NCBI RefSeq assembly: GCF_023101665.1
Contig: NZ_CP082161.1
Span: 6,138,001 to 6,202,000, forward strand
Source: Bradyrhizobium sp. 195
GTDB taxonomy: Bacteria > Pseudomonadota > Alphaproteobacteria > Rhizobiales > Xanthobacteraceae
Reading direction: 5' to 3'
DNA length: 64,000 nt
Numbering within the stretch: position 1 is the first letter of the stretch; the number at the start of each line of letters is the position of its first letter. The notes under the pieces were generated by a model, which was given only the letters and a program-made list of their open reading frames with translations, was not told the origin of the DNA and did no database searches. Of this stretch, positions 44,492 through 54,340 are shown piece after piece. A program made the position numbers and the translations under genes.

Positions 44492-45274
44492 CTGCTCGCC
44501 GCCGACCTTGTACCCGGCGATCGCCTCCTGCCCCTTCGGCGAGACGAGCCAGTCGATGAAGGCCTGCCCGTCCTTCGCCTTCACGTTCGAATGCGTGGCG
44601 GGATTCACCAGCATGACGCCGTACTGGTTGAACAATCGCTTGTCCCCTTCGGTCAGGATGGCGAGTTCGCCGCGGTTCTTGAACGACAGCCAGGTGCCGC
44701 GGTCCGACAGCAGATAGGCGTTCGACGACGAGGCCATGTTCAGCGCCGGGCCCATGCCCTGGCCGATCTCGCGATACCAATTGTCCTTTGCCGCGCCGAG
44801 GTCGACGCCCGCTTCCTTCCAAAGCCGGAGCTCGGCGGCATGCGTGCCGGACTTGTCGCCGCGCGAGACGAACGGCGCCTTCGCCGCCGCGATCTTGCGC
44901 AGCGCGTCCGCAACGTCCTTGCCGCCGGCAATCTTTGCGGGATCGCTTTTCGGGCCGACGATGACGAAGTCGTTGTACATGACGTCGAAGCGCTTCACGC
45001 CTTGTCCTTCCGACATGAACTTCTCTTCGGCGAGCCTGTCATGGACGAACACCACGTCGGCGTCGCCGCGCCGCCCGATATCCAGCGCCTGACCGGTGCC
45101 GACGGCGACGACCTTCACGCTAATGCCCTCGGCCCTCGTGAAAAGCGGCAGCAGATGGCCAAACAGGCCCGATTGTTCCGTCGACGTGGTCGAGGCTACC
45201 GTGATGGTGCGATCCTGCGCGAACGCGATGGTGGACCAGAGCAGAATCGCTCCCAGGGTGACAATCTTCCTCAT
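44465..45274 (-). CDS. tupA: Tungstate-binding protein TupA-like
   Basis: This 269-residue periplasmic protein has a signal peptide ending near AFAQD. The family pattern is TVASTTSTEQSGLFGHLLPLF with the oxyanion-binding Thr and Ser residues, then DADVVFVHDRLAEEKFMSEG and FVSRGDKSGTH. It would deliver tungstate to the permease encoded opposite. GAGGAACGAC precedes ATG 45274. The tail-to-tail overlap with tupB is unusual for partner subunits and means separate promoters. Confidence 0.9.
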   Translation of the reverse strand: MRKIVTLGAILLWSTIAFAQDRTITVASTTSTEQSGLFGHLLPLFTRAEGISVKVVAVGTGQALDIGRRGDADVVFVHDRLAEEKFMSEGQGVKRFDVMYNDFVIVGPKSDPAKIAGGKDVADALRKIAAAKAPFVSRGDKSGTHAAELRLWKEAGVDLGAAKDNWYREIGQGMGPALNMASSSNAYLLSDRGTWLSFKNRGELAILTEGDKRLFNQYGVMLVNPATHSNVKAKDGQAFIDWLVSPKGQEAIAGYKVGGEQLFFPNASH

Positions 45275-45436
45275 GCGTCGTTCCTCAACCAACAATGGAG
45301 GTCCTGAATAGCCGCTGTCGATGAAGACGGGAACCCCGACGTTGGGCCGCATAGAGTTGAACGGGTGGCTGCAAAGCGACAGGAACGTCGTAGGCGCAGG
45401 CGGATTGTCTGGGCATGTAAAGTCAAGGAGAATCCA

Positions 45437-45736
45437 ATGAAGAAGATCATCTTGGCATCCGCATGCATCATGGCACTGGCGACCGGTGGCGCCGTCGCGC
45501 AGACACAACCCGCTCCGGGCGCCTCCGGCCAGGGCGACGTCGGCCCCTCATCGCGAGGTCCCGCCACCAAGGGCATGACGACCGGACGTTCGTCGAACAT
45601 GCAGAACGAGGCCAGCGACAGCAAGGGCGCGCAGCATCCGTCGGCCGGCGGCACCAACACCAACAACATGGGCAGCCAGGCCGGCGGCGGCTCGGGCGGC
45701 GCAGGCTCCGGCAGCGGGGCCGGCTCGGGCAAATAG
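45437..45736 (+). CDS. Small exported Gly/Ser-rich protein
   Basis: This 99-residue protein has a signal peptide (MKKIILASACIMALATG, cleaved near AVAQT) and a disordered mature part rich in Gly, Ser, Asn and Gln. It ends in a GGGSGGAGSGSG tail. CAAGGAGAA precedes the ATG, which supports translation. No function is recognised. Confidence 0.65.
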   Translation: MKKIILASACIMALATGGAVAQTQPAPGASGQGDVGPSSRGPATKGMTTGRSSNMQNEASDSKGAQHPSAGGTNTNNMGSQAGGGSGGAGSGSGAGSGK

Positions 45737-45817
45737 GTCGAAAGATCGAAAATAGTCGGAAGATCGGAGATTCCGCGAGGGGATCGTCGTCCCCTCGCAC
45801 GGACCGACGGGGGCCGA

Positions 45818-46153
45818 TCAACGACCGGGACAATATCTCATCACGCGGCGGACACCCAGCGACTCCGGCTCCTTCATCCACTCGATCTTCCAGGCCAGCC
45901 AAAGCTTGTCGTCGTCGACGGCATAAGCAAACGTCGATGTCGAGAAGCCTCTATCGTTGCGAACCGTGACCTCTCCGCAGGCCACCTCGATCGAGCGGCC
46001 CTGCGGGTCGGACGCGGGGCTGGTCCAGGATATGTGGATCTCCGCATTGGGCGGAATGAGGTGATAGGCAATTTTCGCCGTGAGATCGTCCGCAAGTGCC
46101 GGCGCGCCCACGAATGCGGCAAGGGCCGCAGCCAGACAGATTTTGCGGATCAC
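45818..46153 (-). CDS. Small exported protein, function unknown
   Basis: This 111-residue protein has a signal peptide ending near ALADD. The mature part (LTAKIAYHLIPPNAEIHISW, later FAYAVDDDKLWLAWKIEW) suggests a small beta-sandwich, with two cysteines (ACGEV, RYCPG) that could form a disulfide. AAAGGAGAGGG lies before the ATG at 46153. No family name can be given. Confidence 0.65.
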   Translation of the reverse strand: MIRKICLAAALAAFVGAPALADDLTAKIAYHLIPPNAEIHISWTSPASDPQGRSIEVACGEVTVRNDRGFSTSTFAYAVDDDKLWLAWKIEWMKEPESLGVRRVMRYCPGR

Positions 46154-46351
46154 GTTCCCTCTCCTTTGCTTTCGAAGGAAGCCTATCCATTTCGGTCGGA
46201 TGCAATGTGGTTGCGATCACACCGCGCCATATTGCGGATGTTCTGCAATTGATCTCACCTAGATTGACAGGGGGGTGACGGCCGGGCAGTTTTTCACATT
46301 GCTGGCGAATCAGCGATTGCCTCACGCCGAGTACCTCTTGGACAACTCCTA

Positions 46352-47617
46352 GTGCTTTCGAGACTGATATCGTTACTGCGCCGCATCCCCGTGGTGAAAT
46401 GGGCATTCACCGGGCTTCGGCCCGTGCCGCATAGCGGCAGCATTGATGTCACTCCGGTCGCCGCAGATGTCTCGCCTGTCATCGCCGAAGACGTCACGGC
46501 TGAGAACCTCGCGGAAACGACTTCGGCTCAAATCATCGATATCAGCACGGCTTCAGTGCGCGACGACACCGAGATCGCTGGCGCGGCTCCGTCCGCCGAG
46601 GATAATACCGCGATCGCTGTCATGGCGGAGAGCCTGCCGGCAGCGCCCACCGACGCCAGCGGCCACGACGATTCCAAAATCGAGCCGGTCATCGTGGAGG
46701 AGGCTTCGGTCTCGACCATCGAGGTCGAAGTCGCGACAGCCGATGTTCCCGAGCCCGTCGCCAGCAATGACCCGGCTGTTGAAATGGTGGCGAACGTCGA
46801 AGCCGTCGACGCGGAGCCGGTCGCAATCGACATCGTCAGCGAACCCATCGACGCCGAACTCGTCATCTGCAGCGATCCACTTCCCGCACTTCAAACCGAT
46901 GCTGAGTTCGTTGTCGCGGAAGAGGCATCGCCGTCTTCCATCGGCGTCGAGAGCGCTCCGGTCGATGCCCCCGCTCTTGTCGTCAACGACCACCGTTCCC
47001 CTGACGTCATCGTGGATGTTGAGGCGACCGTAAGCGAGCTGTCTGTCACGTCTGTCGGTAGCGAAGTCCTGGCAGAGCCAGCCCCTGAGACTTGCTTCGA
47101 CAGAGATCCCTGCCCCAGTGCCGAGGTGGCAATCGAGCCGGCTGCGGCGGACGTTGCTGCACCCGTCACAGCGGTAGCCGCGCAGTGTTCCGCCGACACA
47201 GCCAGCATCGTCACCGACATCGAGCCGGCTCCGGCACTCGTGTCTCCTCCTCCCGAGAGCCGCAGCGCACCGAAAGTTCGCGCAAGAGCCGCAGAACCTG
47301 CCGATCGCACCGCGCTGATCCGGCAGCGCTGGGCCGAAACCGGGATCAGAATGTGGAATCCGCGGCTGCACGGCACCGGCGAAGCTACGCTGAACATCCA
47401 GGGAAGCGTCGGGCTGCTGCCGCCTGAGCCCGGCGAGACGATGCCGCGATACGACAAGCTGGAATTCAAGATGCTCGGCGGACAGATCGTCTGTGAAGGC
47501 GTCATCGTCGAGGCCCCCGCGCAGGCGAGCCATCGCAGTTTCACGCGGCTCGCCGAGCCCTCGAAAATCGAGCGCGTCCGCGAACCAGCGCGGGAACGCC
47601 AGGCCGCCCTCGCCTGA
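46352..47617 (+). CDS. Acidic low-complexity protein with a conserved C-terminal domain
   Basis: This 421-residue protein (GTG start) has about 300 residues rich in Asp, Glu, Val, Ala and Ser with irregular repeats of the type D-x-E-P-V-A and V-x-E-E-A-S. A compact C-terminal part of about 110 residues follows, including RQRWAETGIRMWNP, LNIQGSVGLLPPEPGE and YDKLEFKMLGGQIVCEG. The acidic part is probably unstructured and could bind cations or basic partners. There is no signal peptide, so it may be cytoplasmic. The start is uncertain. No family is recognised. Confidence 0.6.
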   Translation: MLSRLISLLRRIPVVKWAFTGLRPVPHSGSIDVTPVAADVSPVIAEDVTAENLAETTSAQIIDISTASVRDDTEIAGAAPSAEDNTAIAVMAESLPAAPTDASGHDDSKIEPVIVEEASVSTIEVEVATADVPEPVASNDPAVEMVANVEAVDAEPVAIDIVSEPIDAELVICSDPLPALQTDAEFVVAEEASPSSIGVESAPVDAPALVVNDHRSPDVIVDVEATVSELSVTSVGSEVLAEPAPETCFDRDPCPSAEVAIEPAAADVAAPVTAVAAQCSADTASIVTDIEPAPALVSPPPESRSAPKVRARAAEPADRTALIRQRWAETGIRMWNPRLHGTGEATLNIQGSVGLLPPEPGETMPRYDKLEFKMLGGQIVCEGVIVEAPAQASHRSFTRLAEPSKIERVREPARERQAALA

Positions 47618-47680
47618 TCCTTTCTCCCGCGATCGCTGTCATGATGTGCTAGGCTGATATCCCGACATGGGAGATCGCAT

Positions 47681-47962
47681 ATGCGCGCAAGCTCGTTGCT
47701 TCTGATCGTGATCGCCGCTGTCTGCGTCTCGCAGACAGCCATTGCTGCGGGCAAACAGCCACGTCATGCGGTCGCTGCCGTTCCCGCCACCGATCCGGCC
47801 GCGTCCTACAAGGCCGACAGGCTCTCTTCCTCGCGCGGAGAGCCGATCCTCGACACGCCGGGCCAGACCACCGTGCTGACGCGACAGGTGCTCGACGACA
47901 TGAACGCGACCAGCCTGAGAGGCGCCATGCGCTCGACCGCCGGCGTGACGATCGGGCGCTAG
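47681..47962 (+). pseudogene. Remnant of a TonB-dependent receptor (signal peptide and start of plug)
   Basis: The 93-residue frame has a signal peptide ending near AIAAG. It then reads EPILDTPGQTTVLTRQVLDDMNATSLRGAMRSTAGVTIG, the usual beginning of a siderophore-receptor plug domain, and stops at TAG where the plug would continue. No barrel sequence follows. It is most simply a truncated receptor gene, although short plug-only proteins that are expressed have been annotated in related genomes. Confidence 0.7.
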
Positions 47963-48272
47963 GCGTCCCGCGCGGGTTTCCGCTCTCCCCGGCGGGGGAG
48001 AGGTGATCTCGCGTGCCGGCTCGCGCCCTCGGCGATGCGCTGCGCGGAGGCGCATGGTTAGCAGGACGTAGCCGCAAATGGCACGACAGTGCCGAAACGC
48101 CCGTCGTTGCCGTCGCGCATCCTTAACAGAGCCTCACCAATACACGCGGCCGGAAAATAACGGGGTAGCGTGCAACCTGCGCTAGCCTTTTCCGCGGAAC
48201 CCACCTAACGCGACCTTTACCCGCGCTGTGCAAGATCGCCCGGTTTTGAAGGGATCCAGGGCTCGTATTGCA
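47963..48272. other. 310-base intergenic region upstream of the GGDEF/EAL gene
   Basis: No gene is supported here. The sequence after the TonB remnant (CTCTCCCCGGCGGGGGAGAGG, about 47982-48002) is a short palindrome with a GGCG-type core. The rest presumably holds the promoter and leader of the GGDEF/EAL gene; a purine-rich ribosome site was not clear. Confidence 0.45.
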
Positions 48273-50282
48273 ATGCCTGTCACGAATGTGAAGTCTCATG
48301 TCGCCGCCTCAATGCGGCTGTTTCGCGTGCCGGCCGACAACCCGGATCTGACGCGCGCGCAGTTCGACGCCTTCTCCAAGCAGGTTCCGTTGCTCTACTT
48401 CCTGCTCATGAGCAACTCCATCGCGGTCGCCTACACCTATGTGAACGTGGCGCCGGACTGGCTGACGCTGATCGTGCCGTCCGTGCTGACGGTACTCGCC
48501 GCGCTTCGCACCTTCTGGTGGCTGCGCCAACGGCATCTCGTGCGCAGCGACGCTTACATCCTGCGCAATCTGCGCGCCACCAACTGGCTGACCCTGCCGA
48601 TCGGCACCGGCTTCACGGCTTGGTCCTTCGCGCTCTACCCCTACGGTGATCCCTTCGCCAAGAGCCAGGTCGCTTTCTACATGGCGGTCACCGTGATCGG
48701 CTGCATCTTCTCGCTGATGCATCTGCGCTCGGCGGCGCTGATCGTGACGCTGATCGTCGACGTACCTTATGTGCTGTTCTTCTTCGCTACGGGCGAGCCG
48801 ACGCTGAAGGCGATCGCCGTCAACAACCTGCTGGTCTCCGGCGCGATGGTGACGGTGCTGTTCATCTATTACCGCGACTTTGCCGATCTCGTCGCGAACC
48901 GCAAGTCACTGCTTGCACAGCAGGCGGCGACGCAGGCGCTCTCGGACGAGAACTTCCGCCTTGCCAATCTCGATTCCCTTACCGAGCTGCCGAACCGGCG
49001 CCGTTTCTTCGCCGAGCTGTCCAGCGCCTTTGCCGACGCCGAGCGCAGGAACGTTCGGGTCGCGGTCGGGATCATCGACCTCGATGGCTTCAAGCCGATC
49101 AACGACAATTATGGCCACTCGGTCGGCGACCGCGTCCTGATCGAAGCGGGCCGGCGCATCCGCGAGGTTTGCGAGGGCTTTGGCCCGCAGCGCGTGGAGC
49201 TGGCCCGGCTCGGCGGCGACGAGTTCGGTCTCGTCGTGTGCGGCGATCCCGAGGACGCGGACCTGATGCGGCTCGGCGAGCGCATCGGCAATCAGGTCAG
49301 GCTGCCCTACCAGCTCGACACCGCCCATACCGGGCTGTCCTGCTCGATCGGTTTTGCATTGTTCCCGGACTCCGCGACGACGTCGGAAGCGCTCTATGAA
49401 TGTGCCGACTACTCGCTCTACCACGCCAAGCGCCATCTTCGCGGCCGCACCGTAATCTTCTCGAACGAGCTCGAGGCCGAGATCCGCAGCCGCGGCGTGA
49501 TCGAGAATCTGCTTCGCAGCGCCGATTTCAGCACCGAGATGGACCTGGTGTTCCAACCGATCGTGGACGCCATGAGCGAGCACACCGCCGGCTTCGAGGT
49601 CCTGGCGCGCTGGCACAGCTCCCGTCTCGGCCAGGTCTCGCCGGCAGACTTCATTCCAGCCGCCGAACGCATCGGCCTGATCCGGCCGCTGACGCAGGCC
49701 CTGCTGGCCCGCGCGCTCGCAACCGCCAGAACCTGGCCCGATCACATCCGCCTGTCGTTCAACCTCTCTGCCCACGACGTCTGTGCGGCCGAAGGCATCC
49801 TGCCGCTGATTTCCATCATTGAGAAGAGCGGGCTGCCGCCGCACCGGATCGATTTCGAGATCACCGAGACTGCGGTCACTTTCGACTTCGTGCGCGCGCA
49901 GCAATCGATCGCGACGCTGAAGGCGATGGGATGCGGCGTTTCGCTGGACGATTTCGGCACCGGCTATTCCTCACTGAGCCATGTGCACCGGCTGCCGCTC
50001 GACAAGATCAAGGTCGACCGCAGCTTCGTTTCCGACATCAACGACAATCCGGTGAGCTACAAGATCATCAAGTCGCTCACGGGCCTGTGCGACGACATGG
50101 AGATCGCCTGCGTCGTCGAGGGCGTCGAGACCCGCGCCCAGCTCGACACCCTGCGCCGCCTGGGGTGCGACTTCATCCAGGGCTATTATTTCGCAAAGCC
50201 CATGCCGGGCGATGCGATCGGCGACTATCTGGCCAAGGAAGGACTTCGCCTCGACGGCGCCGGGGCCAAGGTCGTGGCCTGA
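48273..50282 (+). CDS. Membrane GGDEF/EAL cyclic-di-GMP protein
   Basis: This 669-residue protein has an N-terminal membrane region of about five or six helices (to about residue 195), a short coiled linker, a GGDEF domain with intact LGGDEFG, and an EAL domain. In the EAL domain the signature reads EVL (GFEVLARW) but the other motifs are present: FEITET, DDFGTGYSS, KVDRSF and VVEGVET. EVL variants can be active phosphodiesterases, so both synthesis and degradation of cyclic-di-GMP are possible. GTG 48228 is an alternative start. It probably senses a signal through the membrane region, which belongs to no family I can name. Confidence 0.88.
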   Translation: MPVTNVKSHVAASMRLFRVPADNPDLTRAQFDAFSKQVPLLYFLLMSNSIAVAYTYVNVAPDWLTLIVPSVLTVLAALRTFWWLRQRHLVRSDAYILRNLRATNWLTLPIGTGFTAWSFALYPYGDPFAKSQVAFYMAVTVIGCIFSLMHLRSAALIVTLIVDVPYVLFFFATGEPTLKAIAVNNLLVSGAMVTVLFIYYRDFADLVANRKSLLAQQAATQALSDENFRLANLDSLTELPNRRRFFAELSSAFADAERRNVRVAVGIIDLDGFKPINDNYGHSVGDRVLIEAGRRIREVCEGFGPQRVELARLGGDEFGLVVCGDPEDADLMRLGERIGNQVRLPYQLDTAHTGLSCSIGFALFPDSATTSEALYECADYSLYHAKRHLRGRTVIFSNELEAEIRSRGVIENLLRSADFSTEMDLVFQPIVDAMSEHTAGFEVLARWHSSRLGQVSPADFIPAAERIGLIRPLTQALLARALATARTWPDHIRLSFNLSAHDVCAAEGILPLISIIEKSGLPPHRIDFEITETAVTFDFVRAQQSIATLKAMGCGVSLDDFGTGYSSLSHVHRLPLDKIKVDRSFVSDINDNPVSYKIIKSLTGLCDDMEIACVVEGVETRAQLDTLRRLGCDFIQGYYFAKPMPGDAIGDYLAKEGLRLDGAGAKVVA

Positions 50283-50284
50283 CG

Positions 50285-50924
50285 TCACACCGCGCAGTAG
50301 CGCTCCTGGATGCCCTTGTCCGCGAGCAGCGCCGCAGCGCTGCTCTGATGTACCACCTCGCCTTGATCGATGATCACGGCGCGATCGGCGAGCCGCAGCG
50401 CCCATTCGACGTTCTGCTCCACCAGCAGCAGCGTCTTGCCCTCGTCGCGCCGCCGGCGGAACAGAACTCCCATCTCCTCGACGAGCACCGGCATGATGCC
50501 TTCCGAGGGCTCGTCGAGCAGGATCATCTTGGGCCTGCCGATCAGCGCCCGCGCGATCGCCAGCATCTGCTGCTCGCCGCCGGACAGCGTCACGCCCTCC
50601 TGGTCGAGGCGCTCCTTCAGGCGCGGAAAGGTCTCGGCGATCGTCGATCGCCGTGCGCTCCTCGATGTCGCTGCCGGCTGCGACGAGGCCGAGCCGGAGG
50701 TTCTCGCGCACGGAGAGGCCGGGGACGATGCGTCGCTCCTCGGGCACGTAGGCGAGACCAAGGTGGAAGCGCTGATGGGCGCGCAATGGCAGGAGCTCCC
50801 TGCCCGCGAAGTGCACGCGGCCCGTCGCCTTCGGCATCAGGCCCATCATCGCCCGCAAGGTCGTGGTCTTTCCGGCACCATTGCGGCCGACAAGCGCGAC
50901 CACTTCGCCCTCCTTCACCTGCTC
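50285..50924 (-). pseudogene. livF: Decayed LivF-type branched-chain amino acid ABC ATPase
   Basis: From 50924 the minus strand reads VKEGEVVALVGRNGAGKTTT (Walker A) through LAYVPEERRIVPGLSVRENL to EERTAID and then goes out of frame. The continuation ETFPRLKERLDQEG, LSGGEQQ, LLDEPSEG and final ERYCAV is in another frame. A seven-base insertion near 50636-50652 (GTCGATC duplicated against GCGATC) explains the shift. The first 20 or so residues of LivF are replaced by the intergenic repeat at 50922-51037. No other liv genes are adjacent, so it looks like a remnant. Confidence 0.85.
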
Positions 50925-51037
50925 TCCCGCTTGCGGGGGAGGGCTGGGGTGGGGGTGTCTCCACAATGAACACTCCCAATGTCGCTCGAGCCCCCACCCC
51001 GCGCTCCGCGCCGATCTCCCCCGCAAGCGGGAGAGGT
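50922..51037. repeat. Palindromic intergenic repeat (CTCTCCCGCTTGCGGGGGAGG family)
   Basis: The arms CTCTCCCGCTTGCGGGGGAGG and CTCCCCCGCAAGCGGGAGAGG enclose GGGGTGGGGG and CCCCACCCC inner arms. It is the same family as 7580-7710. It abuts the truncated livF and may have arrived with the deletion of that gene's 5' end. Confidence 0.85.
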
Positions 51038-51100
51038 TGACCGAGCTCGCGGCGAAGTCCGCGCTACACAAAACTCATCGTACTCGAAATGGCCAACGCG

Positions 51101-52771
51101 CTACTTCGCAAGGCTCGGCAGGTCGAGCCCCTTGTCACGGGCGCAGTCGATCGCGGCCTCGTAGCCCGCGTCGGCATGGCGCATGACGCCGGTGGCGGGA
51201 TCGTTCCAGAGCACGCGCTCGATCCGCTTGGCCGCTTCCGGCGTGCCATCGGCGACGATCACCATGCCCGCATGCTGGGAATAGCCGATGCCGACACCGC
51301 CTCCGTGATGCAGCGACACCCAGGTCGCACCGCTCGCACAATTGAGCAGCGCGTTGAGCAGCGGCCAGTCGGACACCGCGTCCGATCCGTCTTTCATTGC
51401 CTCGGTCTCGCGGTTGGGGCTCGCCACCGAGCCGCTGTCGAGATGGTCGCGGCCGATCACGATCGGCGCCTTCAATTCGCCGCGCGCCACCATCTCATTG
51501 AAGGCAAGGCCGAGCCGATGACGGTCGCCGAGGCCAACCCAGCAGATCCGCGCCGGCAGGCCCTGGAACTTGATGCGCGCCTTCGCCATGTCGAGCCAGT
51601 TGTGCAGATGCTTGTCGTTGGGCATCAGCTCCTTGACCTTGGCGTCGGTCTTGAAGATGTCCTCGGGATCGCCCGACAGCGCGGCCCAGCGGAATGGCCC
51701 GACGCCGCGGCAGAACAGAGGGCGGATATAGGCGGGAACGAAGCCGGGGAAATCGAAGGCATTCTTCAGGCCCATGTCCTGCGCCATCTGGCGGATGTTG
51801 TTGCCGTAGTCGAGCGTCGGAATGCCCTGTGCGTGGAAGTCCAGCATGGCCTGGACGTGCTCGACCATCGAGATCTTGGAGGCGCGCTCGACCGCCTTCG
51901 GATCGGAGCCGCGCCTAGCTTCCCACTCGGCGAGCGTCCAACCCTTCGGCAAGTATCCGTTGACCGGATCGTGCGCGCTGGTCTGGTCGGTGACGACGTC
52001 CGGCTTGACGCCGCGGCGCACCAGCTCCGGGAAAATTTCAGCGGCATTGCCGAGCAGGCCGACCGAGACGGCCTTCTTTGTCCTTGCGGCCTCCGCCATG
52101 ATCGCGAGCGCCTCGTCGAGCGTTGCGGCCTGGCGGTCGAGATAGCCCGTGCGCAGCCGCATCTCGATGCGGCTCGGCTGGCACTCGACGGCGAGCATGG
52201 ACGCGCCGGCCATGGTCGCGGCCAGCGGCTGCGCACCGCCCATGCCGCCAAGACCTGCGGTGAGAATCCATTTGCCGGCGAGGCTGCCGCCGTAATGGCG
52301 CCGGCCGACCTCGACGAAGGTCTCGTAGGTGCCCTGCACGATGCCCTGGCTGCCGATATAGATCCAGGAACCCGCCGTCATCTGGCCGTACATCATCAGG
52401 CCCTGACGATCGAGCTCGTTGAAATGGTCGAGCGTCGCCCAGTGCGGCACGATGTTGGAGTTCGCGATCAGCACGCGCGGCGCGTCGGCATGGGTGCGGA
52501 ACACGCCGACTGGCTTGCCCGACTGGACCAGCAGCGTCTGGTCGCCATCGAGCTTGCGCAAGGCCGCGACGATCCGGTCAAAGCTCTCCCAGTCGCGCGC
52601 GGCGCGGCCGATCCCGCCATAGACGACGAGTTCGCTCGGGCGCTCCGCGACGTCAGGATCGAGATTGTTCATGAGCATGCGCAAGGGAGCTTCCGTCAGC
52701 CAGCTCTTGGCGCTGATATCGCTGCCGCGGGGAGCGCGGATGGTGCGGTCATTGTCCAGTCGGCGGTTCAT
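51101..52771 (-). CDS. hutU: Urocanate hydratase
   Basis: This 556-residue cytoplasmic NAD-dependent enzyme converts urocanate to imidazolone propionate, the second step of histidine degradation. The family pattern is strong throughout: [84 protein letters not shown] with the NAD site, and [17 protein letters not shown] near the end. It is the last gene of the minus-strand hut set, with hutH 9 bases upstream. Confidence 0.98.
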   Translation of the reverse strand: MNRRLDNDRTIRAPRGSDISAKSWLTEAPLRMLMNNLDPDVAERPSELVVYGGIGRAARDWESFDRIVAALRKLDGDQTLLVQSGKPVGVFRTHADAPRVLIANSNIVPHWATLDHFNELDRQGLMMYGQMTAGSWIYIGSQGIVQGTYETFVEVGRRHYGGSLAGKWILTAGLGGMGGAQPLAATMAGASMLAVECQPSRIEMRLRTGYLDRQAATLDEALAIMAEAARTKKAVSVGLLGNAAEIFPELVRRGVKPDVVTDQTSAHDPVNGYLPKGWTLAEWEARRGSDPKAVERASKISMVEHVQAMLDFHAQGIPTLDYGNNIRQMAQDMGLKNAFDFPGFVPAYIRPLFCRGVGPFRWAALSGDPEDIFKTDAKVKELMPNDKHLHNWLDMAKARIKFQGLPARICWVGLGDRHRLGLAFNEMVARGELKAPIVIGRDHLDSGSVASPNRETEAMKDGSDAVSDWPLLNALLNCASGATWVSLHHGGGVGIGYSQHAGMVIVADGTPEAAKRIERVLWNDPATGVMRHADAGYEAAIDCARDKGLDLPSLAK

Positions 52772-52780
52772 GCGGACCTC

Positions 52781-54340
52781 TCAATCAAGTCTCGGAAACG
52801 GATCGGATGGAAGCGCGGTGATCGCGATCGCCGGCAACGCGTCGGCCTCGACCAGTGCAGCCGCCTTGGCGAGATCGCCGGCCATATAGCGGTCGGCGCC
52901 GAGTGCAGGCACCTGCTCGCGCAACGCGGCGATGACGGCAGCGAGCGGCAGGCTCGTCGCATGCGGCGCGCGCAGGGTGATGCCTTGGGCCGCGACCAGG
53001 AGCTCGATGCCCAAAATGGCGGCGAGATTGTCGGCCATGTCGGACAGGCGCCGCGCGGCGTGCGCCGCCATCGAGACGTGATCTTCCTGGTTGGCGCTGG
53101 TCGGTGTCGAGTCGATCGAACAGGCAGAAGCGCGCTGCTTGTTCTCGGCATAGAGCGCCGCCGCTGTCACCTCGGCGATCATGAAGCCGGAATTGATGCC
53201 GGGATCAGGCGTGAGGAACGGCGGCAGGCCGAAATTGAGCGCGGGATCGACCAGCGTCGCAATGCGACGCTCGCTGATCGCGCCGATCTCGGACAGCGCC
53301 AGGGCGATGGCATCGGCTGCAAAGGCCACCGGCTCGGCGTGGAAATTGCCACCGGAGACGATCTCGCCGCTCTCGACCAGCACCAGCGGATTGTCGGTGA
53401 CGGCGTTGGCCTCGACGATCAGCGTGCGCGCAACCTGCGTAATCAGGTCGAGCGCCGCGCCCGCGACCTGCGGCTGGCACCGCAGGCAATAGGGATCCTG
53501 CACGCGTTCGTCGCCGTCGAGATGCGACAGCCGAATGTCGCTGCCCTCGAGCAGCGCCGTCAGCGTCGCCGCCGCTGCGATCTGCCCGGCATGACCGCGC
53601 AACGCCTGGATTTCGGGACGGAACGGCGCCGTCGATGCCATCGCCGCATCCACTGACAATGCACCGGTCACGAGCGCGGCCCGCGCCAGGCGGCAGGCAC
53701 GCAGCACGCCTGATATGGCGTAGGCGGTCGAGAACTGTGTCCCGTTGATCAGCGCGAGGCCTTCCTTGGGGCCGAGTATCAGCGGCGAGAGGCCGGCGAC
53801 CTTGAGCGCCTCGGTGCCTGATATAGTTTTCCCATCAACGATCGCCTGCCCTTCGCCGATCATCACTGCCGTCATGTGCGCCAGCGGCGCAAGATCGCCG
53901 GAGGCGCCGACCGAGCCCTGTTGCGGCACCAGCGGATAGACGCCCTGCGCCAGCATCCCCTGCAATTGCTCGATCACCTCGCGGCGCACACCGGAGGCGC
54001 CGCGCCCAAGCGAGACGATCTTCAACGCCATCATCAGGCGAACGATCGGCTCGGGTGTTGCGGGGCCGACGCCGCAGCAATGCGAGACGATGAGATTGCG
54101 CTGGAGCAGCGTGGTCTGGTCCGGCGGAATGCGCTTCGACGCCAGCTTCCCGAACCCCGTGTTGATCCCATAGACGGGAGCGTCAGCCCGCGCCGCCTTC
54201 GCGACGATCTCGGCAGCCGCCTCCACACGCGGCCAGAACGAAGAGTCGAGCACGACAGGCGCGCCTGCGAGCACGCACGCGAGATCGTCGAGGCTGACCA
54301 TTCCCGGCTTGACGACGATCGCTGCGCCCTGCTCCGTCAC
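52781..54340 (-). CDS. hutH: Histidine ammonia-lyase
   Basis: This 519-residue enzyme deaminates histidine to urocanate. The MIO cofactor forms from Ala146-Ser147-Gly148 in [14 protein letters not shown]. Other conserved segments are [25 protein letters not shown] and [14 protein letters not shown]. The start is a GTG at 54340 overlapping the hutI stop (GTGA) with GGAGGGGG just before it; a GTG at 54352 is also possible. It is translationally coupled to hutI, upstream on the minus strand. Confidence 0.97.
   Translation of the reverse strand: MTEQGAAIVVKPGMVSLDDLACVLAGAPVVLDSSFWPRVEAAAEIVAKAARADAPVYGINTGFGKLASKRIPPDQTTLLQRNLIVSHCCGVGPATPEPIVRLMMALKIVSLGRGASGVRREVIEQLQGMLAQGVYPLVPQQGSVGASGDLAPLAHMTAVMIGEGQAIVDGKTISGTEALKVAGLSPLILGPKEGLALINGTQFSTAYAISGVLRACRLARAALVTGALSVDAAMASTAPFRPEIQALRGHAGQIAAAATLTALLEGSDIRLSHLDGDERVQDPYCLRCQPQVAGAALDLITQVARTLIVEANAVTDNPLVLVESGEIVSGGNFHAEPVAFAADAIALALSEIGAISERRIATLVDPALNFGLPPFLTPDPGINSGFMIAEVTAAALYAENKQRASACSIDSTPTSANQEDHVSMAAHAARRLSDMADNLAAILGIELLVAAQGITLRAPHATSLPLAAVIAALREQVPALGADRYMAGDLAKAAALVEADALPAIAITALPSDPFPRLD

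Noticed and set aside
49971..51071. A 366-codon minus frame read as one protein
   Set aside because: Only its middle part is LivF sequence. The ends are a repeat and the antisense of the GGDEF/EAL gene.
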